Of a stretch of 24,704 nucleotides of DNA, positions 14,200 through 21,504 are shown one piece after another. The notes beneath the pieces are model-generated. The model saw nothing but the letters and a program-made list of their open reading frames with translations. It did not search any database and had not been told where the DNA came from. The position numbers and the translations under genes are program-made. This stretch comes from JALZEG01 sp035942255 (GTDB lineage Bacteria; Actinomycetota; CADDZG01; WHSQ01): contig DASZDG010000019.1 of NCBI GenBank assembly GCA_035942255.1, positions 1-24,704 on the forward strand. The letters are read 5' to 3'. Position 1 is the first letter of the stretch. Each line of letters opens with the position of its first letter.

Positions 14200-17061
14200 T
14201 CAGGTCCGGTAGACGGACGCCGTCGCGGTCGACGCCGCGAAGTCGGCGTCCCCCTCGAACACGGCCTGCAGCGCCCGCGGCACGCCCGAGACGAACTTCG
14301 ACGGGATCTCGAGCACCGCGGCCCCCTGCGCGTCCGTCGTCGCGGCCCCCAGGAACGTCATCGTCTCGCGGCCCTTGACCTTGTCGGCGACGTAGAAGGA
14401 GACCGTACGGCCGGCGACGGGGGCCCCGCCCGCGCTCAGCACCGCCCGGGCGACCGCCGGTGCGCCGTCGGACGCGACGGCGCCGTCCAGCGTCAGCGTC
14501 GTCTCCGCGGGGGCCGCGACGCTGCCGTCGCTCCAGCCGGTGACCCGCCCGGCCGGCGAGAAGGACACCGTCCCGGCCCGGTCGCCCGCCATGCAGTAGT
14601 CGAACGACGAGCCGAGCCGCGTCCGGGGCTGCCCGAGCGTCCGCAGGACCTCCTCTACCGTCATCCCCTCGCGCAGGCGAGCGAAGTCCGCGGGCGTTAG
14701 GTCGGGTACGTCGTTGCGGCACGAGCTTCCCGGAACGCCGACCGCTCGCTCCCACATCTGCAGGTAGGCCTCCGGACCCAGGAGCATGTCGTTCACGATC
14801 TCCTGGCCGGCCTGCATCCGCAGGTCCTCGATCCAGTCGGGGTAGAGGCCGTAGTGGGCGACGCCGTCGCGGTTGATGTCGTACGGGGCGCGCGTGCCGC
14901 TCACCTGCTTGTGGATGGTCGTCCCGCCGAAGCCCTCGAACGGATACGTGACGGGGTTCGACTCGTTGCCCTCACGCGGCCGGCCCTGGTTGCTGAAGCC
15001 GTTCGCGTCGGCTCCGTAGCCGATCCCGAACAGGAAGCGGCCGTCGGCCCAGTTGCGGTACTTGTGCCACTTGGCGACGAAGCTCGCGGACCCTCCGGCG
15101 TGCGGGGAGACGACGCCGCCGAGCTCGTAGATCTTCTCGTAGACGGTGTCGTCCGCCCACGAGTGGCTGGACACGACGCCGGGCGTGACGGTGGAGCCGG
15201 CGGCGCGCAGCTCCTCGCCGATCTGCTCGACGAGCTCCATCGCGTCGGTACGCGCGTGCGAGCTCATGTGGTCGGGGTCGAAGATCATCCCGCGCTCGAC
15301 CATCTCCCGGATGGCCGTCCGGCCCATGTCGCTGAGGCCGAGCGAGTTGCAGTGGGGGCCGGGCGGGTACACGGGGGCCGCGCCGGTCTGCCCGAAGAGC
15401 GAGAGGACGGCGGCGAAGATCGAGTCACGGCCCGAGAACTCCTCCGGGGCGCCGGAGTCATCGTGGAAGTTCAGCTGGGTGTGGTCGGACGCTACGTCGT
15501 GGTCGTGCGAGTGCCCGTCCTCGTCGGAGCACGTGTCCATCCGCCAGAACGACCCCGTCTCGAGGAAGTTGCCGAAGTTGACGATCGGCCCCTGCAGGTC
15601 GGAGTCGCCCTTCACTCCCGTGAACGCGTTGTCGAACTTGTTGACGAGCTCCATCTGCCGGACGCCGAGGTCGTACACGCCCTGCAGGCGGTCGTCGATC
15701 TCGTCGGCGGGACACGTGGGGACGTCGCGCACGATGCCGCAGCCGAGCGGGACCGAGACCTCCATCCCGAGCACCACCGCGAGGTTCCCGTCGTTGATGA
15801 CCTCGCGGGCCTCGAACGGGTCGTCGACGATGCGGAACCAGCCCTCTCCCGGCCCCCCGCTCTGCGCGTCGATGTAGCGCTCGAGCTCGCGGATCCGCCG
15901 CGCCTGCAGCGCGACGTTCTCCATCTCGTCGCAGCTGTTGCGCCGGTACGGGTAGATCTCGCAGAGCTGCCCGTTGTCGACGAGGAGGTTCACCATCAGC
16001 CGCAGGCCCCCGCGCCACGAGCGCTCGAGCCACTTGTAATAGACCTGCTCGTGCGTCAGCGACCACGGCTTCGGCCATCCCTCGAACGTCGGCCAGCCGT
16101 CGGTGTTGTGCCCTTCGACGGGGTTCCCCCCGCTGAGCGCGGCCTCGAGGATCGCGCCGTGCCCGCCGGGCTTGTGGTCCGGGCAGTCGACCAGCGCGTA
16201 CTCCACGCCGAAGCGGTGCCACGGCCGCCCGCACCGCGACCGGCCCCCGATGAACTCGAACGCCATCATGTGGAGGTGGTCCTCGAGGTACCCGCGTACC
16301 TCCTGGTACGGCGTCTGCCCGCCGACGACCGGGCCGTCGACGTTGACCTCGATCTCCGGGAACTCGGCGCAGCCTCCGCGCCGCTCGAACGAGAACTCGG
16401 CCGGCGCGTCCGCGAGCACCAGCTCTCCCCCGTCGCCGGTCGCGAGGGCCTGGTCCGTGGCGGGAAGCGTGATCCGGAACGCACCGGCACCGGCCTCGCC
16501 GTCGATCACCCAGTCGGCAAGGTCGCTCGGACGCCCGGCAGCCACGACCGCGGCACCCCGGCCGGCGGCGCGGTTCGCCTCGCTCTCCGCGAGCGCGTCC
16601 GCGGCCTCGTCGGTCTTCTCGTGCGCGAGCCCGCCCACGGTCGCTCCGGGCGTGGACTCCGTCACCGTGTACGCGGCCTCGCCGAGGGCGCCTTCACTCG
16701 CGGCGACGAAGTCTCGGGCCGAGCCGAACAGCAGGTAGCGGCCGAGGTCGGTCGCCTGGAAGTGGAAGGGCTCGGCCTCGGCGGCCGAAGGTGCGGTCGC
16801 AGCGAAGCCGTCCCCTGCGCGCTCGACGTAGCTCCCGCCGGCCGCCTGGACCGCGTAGCAGCCGCCGGCCATCGCGTAGCGGTCCTCCGGGCGCTCGGCG
16901 CGCTGCGCCCCCTGCGGCTTCGGCTCCCCCGTCCAGCCCGCGGTCGCGGAGGGGGTCGGGGGTCCGGCCGTGGTCCCGGCGACAGCCGTGCCGGACACGG
17001 CGGTGGCGACCGCCAGCGCCCCGGCCGCGACTAGGAGAAAGGGGTTAGCCCCGCGGCGCAT
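14200..17061 (-). CDS. Secreted M19 (membrane dipeptidase)-like metallohydrolase with accessory beta domains
   Basis: A 953-residue exported protein; CAGGAG lies 8 bases before the ATG and residues 1-29 form a Sec signal peptide. Residues about 60-240 contain a beta-trefoil-like region (FHFQATDLGRYLLFG). The hydrolase spans about 255-780: HLH at 262-264 is a possible first metal motif, GMEVS a bridging Glu region, GLSDMGRTAIREMVERGMIF then DPDHMS with H598, and PGVVSSHSW with H633. The order GR-x-REM...D-x-x-H...SHS matches the M19 renal-dipeptidase family, which is usually only about 350-400 residues. Around residue 790 is an SmpA/OmlA-like stretch (LREGMTVEEVLRTLGQPRTR), and about 850-953 is an Ig-like domain. 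Likely role: extracellular hydrolysis of dipeptides or related amides. It lies downstream of the XRE-TPR gene on the same strand. Confidence 0.75.
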   Translation of the reverse strand: MRRGANPFLLVAAGALAVATAVSGTAVAGTTAGPPTPSATAGWTGEPKPQGAQRAERPEDRYAMAGGCYAVQAAGGSYVERAGDGFAATAPSAAEAEPFHFQATDLGRYLLFGSARDFVAASEGALGEAAYTVTESTPGATVGGLAHEKTDEAADALAESEANRAAGRGAAVVAAGRPSDLADWVIDGEAGAGAFRITLPATDQALATGDGGELVLADAPAEFSFERRGGCAEFPEIEVNVDGPVVGGQTPYQEVRGYLEDHLHMMAFEFIGGRSRCGRPWHRFGVEYALVDCPDHKPGGHGAILEAALSGGNPVEGHNTDGWPTFEGWPKPWSLTHEQVYYKWLERSWRGGLRLMVNLLVDNGQLCEIYPYRRNSCDEMENVALQARRIRELERYIDAQSGGPGEGWFRIVDDPFEAREVINDGNLAVVLGMEVSVPLGCGIVRDVPTCPADEIDDRLQGVYDLGVRQMELVNKFDNAFTGVKGDSDLQGPIVNFGNFLETGSFWRMDTCSDEDGHSHDHDVASDHTQLNFHDDSGAPEEFSGRDSIFAAVLSLFGQTGAAPVYPPGPHCNSLGLSDMGRTAIREMVERGMIFDPDHMSSHARTDAMELVEQIGEELRAAGSTVTPGVVSSHSWADDTVYEKIYELGGVVSPHAGGSASFVAKWHKYRNWADGRFLFGIGYGADANGFSNQGRPREGNESNPVTYPFEGFGGTTIHKQVSGTRAPYDINRDGVAHYGLYPDWIEDLRMQAGQEIVNDMLLGPEAYLQMWERAVGVPGSSCRNDVPDLTPADFARLREGMTVEEVLRTLGQPRTRLGSSFDYCMAGDRAGTVSFSPAGRVTGWSDGSVAAPAETTLTLDGAVASDGAPAVARAVLSAGGAPVAGRTVSFYVADKVKGRETMTFLGAATTDAQGAAVLEIPSKFVSGVPRALQAVFEGDADFAASTATASVYRT

Positions 17062-17087
17062 GCGCTCAACTCCTGGAGGTAGAGGGA

Positions 17088-17103
17088 TGACGACTCTTCG
17101 TCA
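17088..17103 (-). promoter_or_regulatory. Small hairpin just upstream of the M19-like ribosome site
   Basis: TGACGA-CTCT-TCGTCA is a perfect 6-base stem with a 4-base loop, about 12 bases before the ribosome site of the 14200-17061 gene. A second small hairpin (GCGGC-AAGAA-GCCGC, 17161-17175) precedes it. Both belong to the leader of that gene and could influence translation. Confidence 0.35.
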
Positions 17104-17176
17104 GGTTCTACGGAGGGAGCGTCACCTCCTCCTGGAGCTCGCCTTGCTCGGGGGCGTCCCGCGGCAAGAAGCCGCA

Positions 17177-17240
17177 GGTCCGCCGCCCCCACCGGGCTTG
17201 GGAAGCTCATCCGAGGATGGCAGGCAGGGGCGGTCGGACC
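17177..17240 (-). ncRNA. Candidate three-way-junction RNA element in the M19-like gene leader
   Basis: Within the 280-base gap 17062-17341, GGTCCG-CCGCCCC (17177-17189) pairs with GGGGCGG-T-CGGACC (17227-17240): 13 pairs with one bulged base. Inside it lie two more hairpins, GCTT-GGG-AAGC (17196-17206) and CATC-CGAG-GATG (17208-17219), so the whole folds as a three-way junction. On the minus strand it would be in the long 5' leader of the M19-like gene, 115-180 bases before its start. I tried to match c-di-AMP, c-di-GMP, cobalamin and ZTP riboswitch cores by eye and none fits. GC-rich sequence folds easily, so comparative support is essential. Confidence 0.4.
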
Positions 17241-17319
17241 CGCGGGCAGCCTCAAGAAGGTAACCCCAACGGCGGGTATGTGTAACTGGGGGTGACGGTA
17301 TTAGTCAGAGAGATGATCC

Positions 17320-17340
17320 GCGGGCCGCTAGACCGGCCGC
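17320..17340 (-). terminator. Candidate terminator of the XRE-TPR gene
   Basis: GCGG-G-CCG, loop CTAGAC, CGG-CCGC forms a 7-pair stem with one bulged G, placed directly after the regulator's stop codon (17342-17344) on the minus strand. There is no T-tract. If functional it separates the regulator from the M19-like gene, which would then need its own promoter in 17245-17319; I see no strong one. Confidence 0.4.
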
Positions 17341-17341
17341 C

Positions 17342-18643
17342 CTAGTCCGTCTGCAAGGCAGCCTCTAGCCCCTCTTCGAGCACGGCGATGGCCTCTTTCT
17401 GCTTGCGCCGGGCCCCGAGCAGGCGTGCGAGCTCGCGCGCCGTCGTCGCGGTCTCTCGGAGGGCACCGGCCTCCCGGAAGAGCTGCATCGCCTCGCGCAG
17501 CTCTCGTTCCGCCACCGCCGGCTCCTTCTTGGCGAGCGTCCGGCCCATCTCGCGGTGGTTGGTCGCCCGCACCACCGCGGCCCCCCCGGGCCCCAGCAAG
17601 GCCCGGGCCTCTTCGAGCCGCGACCGGGCGCGGGCGGCCCGTCCGCTAAGGCGCTCGACCTGGGCGAGCTCGTTGAGGACGTTCGCTCGATCGACCTCCG
17701 CGTTCGGGACGGCGCCCAACCGTGCCAGAGCGGCCTCGAAGGCTCCGCGCGCGCCGTCGAGGTCGCGCTTCTCGAGCAGGACGATCCCTCGGTTCATCTG
17801 CGCCCACGCGGCGCCGAGCTTCCAGTCGAGCATCGAGAAGTGCTCCTCGGCCCTGCGGGCGGAGTCCGCGGCGTCGGCGTGCCGGCCCTGCTCGAGGAGG
17901 GAGCTCGCGACGTTCATGTGGAGGCACGCGAGCTCGACCGGGTCGTCGGTCAACGGCGCGAACCGGAGCGCGAGCTCGGCCTCGTGCGCCGCCCTGTTCC
18001 GGAGCCCCACCTGGAGGTAGCACGCGACGAGGGCCGCGTGGGCCCGCATCTGCGCCACTGGGTCGGGGTGGCCGCTGCGGTCGAGGGCGTCGAGGTACTC
18101 GTTGAGGATGTGGATCGCCAGCCGCGAGTCCCCGAGCGCCAGCGTGCAGCGAGAGACGCCGACCACGGCCTCGTAGCGAAGGTGCTCCGCGTCCCCCGCC
18201 CACAACGCCTCCGACGCGCGGTAGTGCTCCAGCGCCTCCTCGGTACGCCCCTCGTGCTCCTCGACGACTCCGAGCACGCACAGCGCCTTCGCCTCGACGC
18301 GGCGCCAGCCGCCCTTGCGCGCCTCGGCCCGGACCGAGCGGGCAAGAGAGCGGGCAGCCTCGCGGTCGCCCGAGTGAAGTGTCCGCCTCGCCTCCTGTAG
18401 CCGCAGCTCGAGCTCGGCCTCGGCTCCCGGCGACCGGCCGGTGCGAAGCTCGACCGGGTCGACCCCCAGGCGGGCGGCGATGTGCTCGAGCGTCTCTTCC
18501 GACGGGATGCGCTTGCCGGCCTCGATCAGCGAGACGTACGACGACGTCAGCAGGGGGGCCGCGACGTCCCGCTGCGACAGCCCCTTCTGTGCCCGCAGCG
18601 CGCGGATCCGCCCACCGATGCCCGCGTCCTTTGCTCCTTTCAT
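17342..18643 (-). CDS. XRE-family regulator with TPR-like C-terminal repeats (RRNPP-like)
   Basis: A 433-residue cytosolic regulator. Residues about 8-65 are an XRE/HTH_3 DNA-binding domain (IRALRAQKGLSQRDVA, then SSYVSLIEAGKRIPS and IAARLGVDP). The rest is all-helical with tandem TPR-like units, for example GVVEEHEGRTEEALEHYRAS, LEQGRHADAADSARRAEEHF and LLEKRDLDGARGAFEAALAR. HTH plus TPR in about 300-450 residues is the plan of RRNPP receptors (Rgg, PlcR, NprR, AimR), whose repeats bind short secreted peptides. The ATG at 18643 is chosen as the only ATG fitting the HTH start; the longer TTG opening at 18697 runs into the promoter. No ribosome site precedes the ATG. It is divergent from a tiny secreted-peptide gene 110 bases away, which it probably controls. 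Confidence 0.88.
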   Translation of the reverse strand: MKGAKDAGIGGRIRALRAQKGLSQRDVAAPLLTSSYVSLIEAGKRIPSEETLEHIAARLGVDPVELRTGRSPGAEAELELRLQEARRTLHSGDREAARSLARSVRAEARKGGWRRVEAKALCVLGVVEEHEGRTEEALEHYRASEALWAGDAEHLRYEAVVGVSRCTLALGDSRLAIHILNEYLDALDRSGHPDPVAQMRAHAALVACYLQVGLRNRAAHEAELALRFAPLTDDPVELACLHMNVASSLLEQGRHADAADSARRAEEHFSMLDWKLGAAWAQMNRGIVLLEKRDLDGARGAFEAALARLGAVPNAEVDRANVLNELAQVERLSGRAARARSRLEEARALLGPGGAAVVRATNHREMGRTLAKKEPAVAERELREAMQLFREAGALRETATTARELARLLGARRKQKEAIAVLEEGLEAALQTD

Positions 18644-18685
18644 GGCGCCAAGGGTAAGCGGGGCAACCACCCAAGCGCGCGTGGT

Positions 18686-18712
18686 ATTACTACACAAGTG
18701 ACTCGAAGTAAT
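18686..18712. promoter_or_regulatory. Operator-like dyad with overlapping divergent promoters
   Basis: ATTACT (18686-18691) and AGTAAT (18707-18712) are perfect 6-base inverted arms, 15 bases apart, in a stretch (18684-18726) of about 40% G+C that stands out sharply from its surroundings. The same bases give promoter-like hexamers on both strands with 16-base spacers: plus TTACTA / TAATCC toward the peptide gene, minus TTACTT / TAATAC toward the regulator gene. A protein bound to the dyad would therefore affect both directions at once. The likely binder is the XRE-TPR regulator. The hexamers are imperfect, so the promoter part is inference. Confidence 0.45.
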
Positions 18713-18753
18713 CCCATTTGTCAGAGTTCGTCCGCTACCCGAGGAGGCCGGTC

Positions 18754-18861
18754 ATGGTCCGCATCGCGTCGGTAGTCACACTCGCCTGCGCAGCCTTGTT
18801 GCTCGGCGCCGGCCCGGCGGGCGCGTGCACGCAGCTCCTCCAGTGGAAGTACTGCCTCTGA
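18754..18861 (+). CDS. Small secreted peptide precursor, candidate signalling peptide
   Basis: A 35-codon gene. GAGGAGG at 18741-18747 lies 6 bases before the ATG, one of the best ribosome sites in the window. The product has Arg at position 3, a hydrophobic core (residues 4-20), a Pro-21 turn and an A-x-A cleavage motif (A22-G23-A24). Cleavage there leaves the 11-residue CTQLLQWKYCL, with Cys at its first and tenth positions that could form a disulfide ring, and an aromatic/basic W-K-Y centre. A lipobox is unlikely because the -3 residue is Ala. It is divergent from the XRE-TPR gene and may be co-transcribed with the winged-helix gene 34 bases downstream. Best guess: signalling peptide read by that regulator. 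It could instead be a small bacteriocin or an unrelated secreted peptide. Confidence 0.7.
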   Translation: MVRIASVVTLACAALLLGAGPAGACTQLLQWKYCL

Positions 18862-18895
18862 GCGTCTGACCCGCGCGTCCCGCTAGCGTCACGGG

Positions 18896-20074
18896 ATGCG
18901 CACGGCGCGGCGGGTGACGGTCGGGGAGCGCCGCGCGCGCCTGGTGAGACGGCACCACCTCGGCCGTGACGGCTTGGACGTCGTCGCCGTCGCGGGAGAC
19001 CTTGCCGGCCTGCACTCCTCGGACGCGGCGTCGGTCTACCTCTCGGCGCGCGCCCGCGTCCGCGGATTCGAGGTGGCCGACCTCGAGACGGCGCTGTACG
19101 TGGACCGCACGCTTGTGCGCGTGCTCGGCATGCGCCGGACGATGTTCGTGGTCCCCGTCGACCTGGCTCCGATAGTCCACGGCGCCTGCACCCGCGCTCT
19201 CGCGCGGCGCGAGCGGGCGCGCACGATCGCGTTCCTCGAGGGGGGTGGCGTCACGACGGACGGCGCCCGCTGGTTGAAGCGCGTCGAGTCGGAGACGCTC
19301 GCGCTCCTGCGGGAGAAGGGTGAGGCGACCGCGGTCGAGCTGCGGCGGGAGATACCCGAGCTGCAGCGCCAGATCCCGGTCGGGGCCGGCACGAAGTGGG
19401 AGGGGACGATCGGCGCCTCGACCCGCGTGCTGTTCCTCCTCGCCAACGACGGGAAGATCGTTCGCACGAGGCCGCGCGGCTCGTGGCTGAGCACGCAATA
19501 CCGGTGGGCGCCGGTGGAGACCTGGCTCGGCCGCGGCATCGACACGATGGAGGCGGGCCCGGCGCGCGCAGAGCTCGTGCGCCGGTGGCTCCGCTCCTTC
19601 GGCCCCGGCACGCTCGCGGACGTCAAGTGGTGGACGGGCTGGACGGTCGCGCAGACGAAGGCCGCGCTCGCCGCGGCCGGCGCCGTCGAGGTGAACGTCG
19701 ACGGCGCTACCGGCTACGTGCTGGAGGACGACGCGGCCCCCGTGCGGGCGCCGCGGCCCCGCGCGGCGCTGCTGCCCGCGCTCGACCCCACCGTGATGGG
19801 GTGGGCGGAGCGGGACTGGTACCTCGGGGAGCACCGCGCCGCGCTGTTCGACCGCAACGGCAACGCCGGCCCCACCGTGTGGTGGGGAGGGAAGGTCGTC
19901 GGGGGGTGGGCGCAGAGGAGTAAGGGGGCCGTGGTCTTCCGCCTGCTCGAGGACCTCGGACGCGAAGGACGTTCGGCCGTCGCCGCGGAGGCCGCCGAGG
20001 TCGAGCGCTGGCTCGGCGACGTGCGGGTGATCCCGCGCTTTAGGACCCCGCTGGAGAAGGAGCTGAGCCCGTAG
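18896..20074 (+). CDS. Winged-helix DNA-binding domain protein (HTH_42 / AlkX-like)
   Basis: A 392-residue protein of the HTH_42 family (PF06224-like). The N-terminal third has the helix pattern around SSDAASVYLSARARV and RTLVRVLGMRRTMFVV; the C-terminal third has the family's ALLPALDPTVMGWAERDWYLG and NGNAGPTVWWGGKVVGGW. Related proteins include the DNA crosslink glycosylase YcaQ/AlkX, but I do not find its QxQ catalytic motif, so glycosylase activity is doubtful and a plain nucleic-acid-binding role is as likely. The ATG has only a weak ACGGG ahead. It begins 34 bases after the secreted-peptide gene with no terminator between them, so it may share its promoter. It converges on the multicopper oxidase gene with a 6-base gap. 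Confidence 0.85.
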   Translation: MRTARRVTVGERRARLVRRHHLGRDGLDVVAVAGDLAGLHSSDAASVYLSARARVRGFEVADLETALYVDRTLVRVLGMRRTMFVVPVDLAPIVHGACTRALARRERARTIAFLEGGGVTTDGARWLKRVESETLALLREKGEATAVELRREIPELQRQIPVGAGTKWEGTIGASTRVLFLLANDGKIVRTRPRGSWLSTQYRWAPVETWLGRGIDTMEAGPARAELVRRWLRSFGPGTLADVKWWTGWTVAQTKAALAAAGAVEVNVDGATGYVLEDDAAPVRAPRPRAALLPALDPTVMGWAERDWYLGEHRAALFDRNGNAGPTVWWGGKVVGGWAQRSKGAVVFRLLEDLGREGRSAVAAEAAEVERWLGDVRVIPRFRTPLEKELSP

Positions 20075-20080
20075 TCCGCG

Positions 20081-21493
20081 CTACTCCACCACTCTCATCT
20101 GGCCCATCATCGAGTGGTCCTCGTGCGCCAGGTTGTGGCAGTGGAACATGTAGCGGCCCTTGAAGCCCTCGAACGTCATGGCGACGCGCACCCGCTCGGC
20201 CCCCCCGACGCGCACGGTGTCCTTCCACCCCATCTCACCGGCGGCGGGCGGAAGGCCGTTGCGGTCGAGCACCTGGAACCTGACGAGGTGCACGTGCATC
20301 GGGTGCGTCGCCGAGGACTCGTTGACGAACGTCCACGTCTCCGTGTCGCCGAGCCGCGGCTCGAAGTCGATCCGCTTCGGGTCGAACGGCTTCCCGTTGA
20401 TCTCCCACTGCTGTGTGTCGAAGTTGTGCGAGAGCCTGAGCTCGCGCTCGACGCCGCCCGGCAGCATCCGCTGGATCGGCCGGAACATCATCGGGAGCTC
20501 GCTGTCGTCCTCCTCCTCGCGGTCCACGTCGAACGCGACGAGCGGGACGAACGACGCGGGGTCCATCGCGTCCTCCCGGTGACCGAGGATCACGCGCGTC
20601 CCGACCGCGTGGCGCGAGAAGTCGATCACGACCTCCGCCCGCTCCGCCGTCCACAGCGGGATCGTCGTCGCGGGCGCGGGGGCCGTGAGAAGGCCGCCGT
20701 CCGACGCGATCTGCACGAGCGGCTCACCGGTGTCGAGCGCGAGGTTGTACACGCGCGAGTTCGACGCGTTGAGGATCCGGAAGCGGTACTTACGGTTCGC
20801 GACTCGGAAGAACGGAGCCGGCCGGCCGTTCACTAGGAGCTTCCGCCCGAGGACGTCGTCGTGGTCGTCCTTGAACCGGAACGAGCCGTCGCGGCGGAAA
20901 CTGCGGTCCTGCAGCACGAGCGGAACGTCGTAGTCGCCGCTCGGGAGGTTGAACTCGGCCTCCGCCGGATCCTCGATCACGTACAGCCCGTTCAGCCCCA
21001 TGTAGTTGTTGCGCGACGACCGGTGGTGCGTGTGGTCGTGGTACCAGAGCGTCGCCGCCTCTTGCTCGTTCGGGTAGACGTAGTCCTTGTGCTCGCCCGG
21101 GCGGATCAGGTCTAGCGGCTGCCCGTCACTAGACGGCGCGACGCGGCCCCCGTGGAGATGGACCGTCACCGGCACGTCCAGCCGGTTGTAGCGCCGGACG
21201 ATCGCCTCGCGGCCGCGCGTGACCTTGATCGTCGGGCCGGGGAAGCTCCCGTCGAACGTCCACGCCGGCGTCCTCTTCCCGGGCAGGATGCGGACGCGCG
21301 CCGGGCGCATCGTCGTCTCGAAGTAGTCGCGGTTGCCCGCGCTCCGCACCGGCTGCAGCACCCGCGGGATGCGCAGCGGGACGGAGAACGGCTCCGCGGG
21401 GGCCGCGTAGGCGAGGCCCGTGAGCGAGCGCGGCAGAGCGAGCGCCGCCCCTCCGGCGGCCGCCATCTTCAGGAACTCGCGACGTGACTGCAT
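20081..21493 (-). CDS. Tat-exported multicopper oxidase (CotA/bilirubin-oxidase type)
   Basis: A 470-residue three-cupredoxin oxidase with all four copper-binding clusters: HLHGG, WYHDHTHH, HPMHVHLV and FHCHNLAHEDHSMM, the last supplying the Cys-His bridge and type 1 ligands including Met. The N-terminus has a twin-arginine signal (SRREFLK, then AAAGGAALAL), so it is exported folded with its copper. The ATG at 21493 is preferred to one seven codons upstream because GGAGGAG precedes it at proper spacing. Such enzymes oxidise phenols, bilirubin, Mn(II) or Cu(I) and reduce oxygen to water. It is divergent from a secreted cupredoxin gene, a possible electron or copper partner. Confidence 0.95.
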   Translation of the reverse strand: MQSRREFLKMAAAGGAALALPRSLTGLAYAAPAEPFSVPLRIPRVLQPVRSAGNRDYFETTMRPARVRILPGKRTPAWTFDGSFPGPTIKVTRGREAIVRRYNRLDVPVTVHLHGGRVAPSSDGQPLDLIRPGEHKDYVYPNEQEAATLWYHDHTHHRSSRNNYMGLNGLYVIEDPAEAEFNLPSGDYDVPLVLQDRSFRRDGSFRFKDDHDDVLGRKLLVNGRPAPFFRVANRKYRFRILNASNSRVYNLALDTGEPLVQIASDGGLLTAPAPATTIPLWTAERAEVVIDFSRHAVGTRVILGHREDAMDPASFVPLVAFDVDREEEDDSELPMMFRPIQRMLPGGVERELRLSHNFDTQQWEINGKPFDPKRIDFEPRLGDTETWTFVNESSATHPMHVHLVRFQVLDRNGLPPAAGEMGWKDTVRVGGAERVRVAMTFEGFKGRYMFHCHNLAHEDHSMMGQMRVVE

Positions 21494-21504
21494 CTGCTCC
21501 TCCG

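Noticed and set aside
14854..17034. Plus-strand frame of 726 codons opposite the M19-like gene
   Set aside because: Low-complexity Val/Arg/Asp composition and no motifs; the minus-strand frame has a signal peptide, ribosome site and conserved hydrolase motifs.
17108..17125. Five-codon minus-strand leader ORF after AGGAGGAG
   Set aside because: Too short to support as a gene, and the apparent ribosome site may be part of a GGAGG/CCTCC hairpin.
17281..17312. Second copy of the regulator's operator upstream of the M19-like gene (shared GTGAC and GTCAGAG words)
   Set aside because: The shared words are short, differently spaced and lack the ATTACT/AGTAAT arms; chance is a fair explanation.
17062..17341. 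Known riboswitch (c-di-AMP, c-di-GMP, cobalamin or ZTP) in the M19-like leader
   Set aside because: None of the conserved core sequences of these classes could be found; only secondary structure supports an element.
18754..18861. Peptide gene product as a lipoprotein
   Set aside because: The residues before Cys-25 are A-G-A, lacking the Leu/Val/Ile at -3 of a lipobox, while A-G-A fits signal peptidase I.
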